Part shown: piece after piece, positions 36,943 to 37,766 of the stretch
Position numbering within the stretch: position 1 is the first letter of the stretch
How the letters are laid out: every line of letters begins with the position of its first letter
Source of the DNA: Candidatus Gastranaerophilales bacterium
Lineage (GTDB): Bacteria; Cyanobacteriota; Vampirovibrionia; Gastranaerophilales; Gastranaerophilaceae
DNA: 37,766 bases
Reading direction: 5' to 3'
Assembly (NCBI GenBank): GCA_944325115.1
Contig: CALUYX010000006.1
Location: forward strand, 1 to 37,766
The notes under the pieces: generated by a model
The model's database searches: none
Told to the model about the DNA's origin: nothing
Seen by the model: only the letters and a program-made list of their open reading frames with translations
Made by a program: the position numbers and the translations under genes

Positions 36943-37266
36943 ATTCTCCTCCGCTTATCCCTAATCATTTTTTACACTTTACGGGTTATCTTTTATCCCC
37001 TCACAGTTAAAATATACCCTCCCAAGATGATTTATTCATCAATTGAAAGATTTAATTTTAGGGCATTTAGGGTGGATAATAAGTTCTAAATCTAAAGATT
37101 GAAATCGAGCCCAAAAAGCTTGAAAAAACAAGAATTCAATACTTTGTCAATCCTCCCAAAATTAAAGATTGATAAAATTTATTATTTTTTCATCCAAATA
37201 GACCAGAACAAATAGCACTTTTGCGTGTATTATTGGACAGTAAGTTAATACGACAGGAAAATAACT
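36943..37266. other. Intergenic region between the flagellar and ATP synthase operons
   Basis: This 324-base AT-rich stretch carries divergent promoters and no gene that I can support. At its left edge is a sigma28-like pair (36955-36981, minus strand). TTTAATTTTAGGG (37051-37063) can pair with CCCAAAATTAAA (37155-37166) with one bulged A, which may fold the atpB leader if transcription starts before 37051. I see no clear atp promoter; TATTAT near 37228 is a weak -10 candidate. Confidence 0.5.
36955..36981 (-). promoter_or_regulatory. Possible sigma28-like flagellar promoter
   Basis: On the minus strand TAAAGTGT (36981-36974), an 11-base spacer and AGGGATAA (36962-36955) resemble the FliA/sigma28 consensus TAAAGTTT-N11-GCCGATAA, matching 7 of 8 and 5 of 8 positions with exact spacing. 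The predicted start would lie close to the SD of the response regulator, leaving a very short leader, which weakens the case. Confidence 0.35.
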
Positions 37267-37766
37267 ATGGGAGAGCATCTAAACGCTCAGTTTTTGGGAA
37301 TGCAAGTTAATTTGGACACACTTATTACAATGTGGTTCACAATGATACTGCTTATAGTCATATCTTTTATAGCAACAAGAAAGCTCTCTATTATACCTAC
37401 TAAAATCCAGCTGGTATTTGAAAAAATCATAGGATACTTTTCAGACATAACAACTTCAAATATGGGCGAAAAAGAAGGCGCAAAACACTTGCCGCTTCTG
37501 CTTACATTGTTTATGTTTATTTTAACGGCGAACTTAATCGGTCAGCTTCCTTGGAGATTAATACATTTACATCAAGGAGAACTTGCTTCGCCTAACAACG
37601 ATATAAATATGACGGCTGCAATGGCTATTGTGGTGTCAATTTATTATATATTCTACGGTATTAAAGCAAAAGGGTTTAAATTCTTTATACACAGTTTCAA
37701 AATTGACGGTATAATGATTGCCCTTGTTGATTTGCTTGAACTTTTTGTAAGACCTTTTTCGCTTGC
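37267..37766 (+). CDS. atpB: ATP synthase F0 subunit a (partial, cut by window end)
   Basis: About 166 codons are visible before the window ends. The product is the proton-channel a subunit. It begins MGEHLNAQFLGMQVN, followed by a first hydrophobic helix (about residues 20-37), GYFSDITTSNMGEKEG, a second helix ending NLIGQLPW, and the family segment LASPNNDINMTAAMA. The conserved C-terminal helix arginine lies beyond the window. The ATG at 37267 has AGGAAAATAACT upstream. The remaining atp genes would be expected to follow. Confidence 0.92.
   Translation, partial: MGEHLNAQFLGMQVNLDTLITMWFTMILLIVISFIATRKLSIIPTKIQLVFEKIIGYFSDITTSNMGEKEGAKHLPLLLTLFMFILTANLIGQLPWRLIHLHQGELASPNNDINMTAAMAIVVSIYYIFYGIKAKGFKFFIHSFKIDGIMIALVDLLELFVRPFSL

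Overview
The window is AT-rich chromosomal DNA from a motile bacterium. It carries a flagellar basal-body operon, a CheA-type chemosensory cluster, Trk potassium uptake, groESL, gyrB, ribosomal protein S1 and the start of an F-type ATP synthase operon. It contains no rRNA, tRNA, CRISPR array, transposase or phage gene that I can see. Several features fit a flagellated, non-photosynthetic relative of Cyanobacteria (Vampirovibrionia/Melainabacteria, such as gut Gastranaerophilales): an S1 with about four S1 domains, a cyanobacterial-style CheA with a C-terminal receiver, a Maf/DUF115 protein, low GC and a flagellar set. This placement is an inference from gene content, not a database result.

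Layout: (1) 1-2624: a hairpin-rich non-coding stretch, then groEL and groES on the minus strand. The 3' ends of both chaperonin genes are partly duplicated next to a short palindromic element. (2) 2625-5342 (minus): a thioredoxin-like protein with CcdA, then the YifB/ComM Mg-chelatase-like AAA+ protein. (3) 5450-6653 (plus): two unrecognised proteins, one with a JAMM-like HxHP...D signature and one small four-cysteine protein, closed by a strong bidirectional terminator. (4) 6688-12378: gyrB (minus), trkA-trkH (plus) and a LapA-like membrane protein (minus). (5) 12379-15437 (minus): two secreted proteins of unknown function, lspA and an rluD-type pseudouridine synthase. (6) 15468-17375 (plus): a motility-associated glycosyltransferase-like protein.

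(7) 17361-25337: a chemosensory island. On the minus strand are a REC-degenerate-GGDEF regulator and a double-CheW protein. Divergently on the plus strand are a short membrane MCP, a hybrid CheA-REC kinase, an HD-domain protein and a secreted TPR protein. No cheR, cheB or stand-alone cheY is present. (8) 25330-27134 (minus): two tandem HTH/WYL-type regulators. (9) 27333-28397 (plus): S1. (10) 28432-36942 (minus): an operon running NarL-type response regulator, cytosolic histidine kinase, flgB, flgC, fliE, fliF, fliG, fliH, fliI. The two-component pair at its head is a good candidate for its regulator. (11) 37267-end (plus): the start of atpB.

Two themes cut across the window. First, yifB, trkA and the Maf gene lack a Shine-Dalgarno sequence and have a -10 box ending 6-7 bases before the ATG, which predicts leaderless mRNAs. 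Other genes have clear SD sequences, including TTG starts at fliH and the second WYL-type gene. Second, the chaperonin genes carry paired 3'-end duplications that no standard feature type explains.
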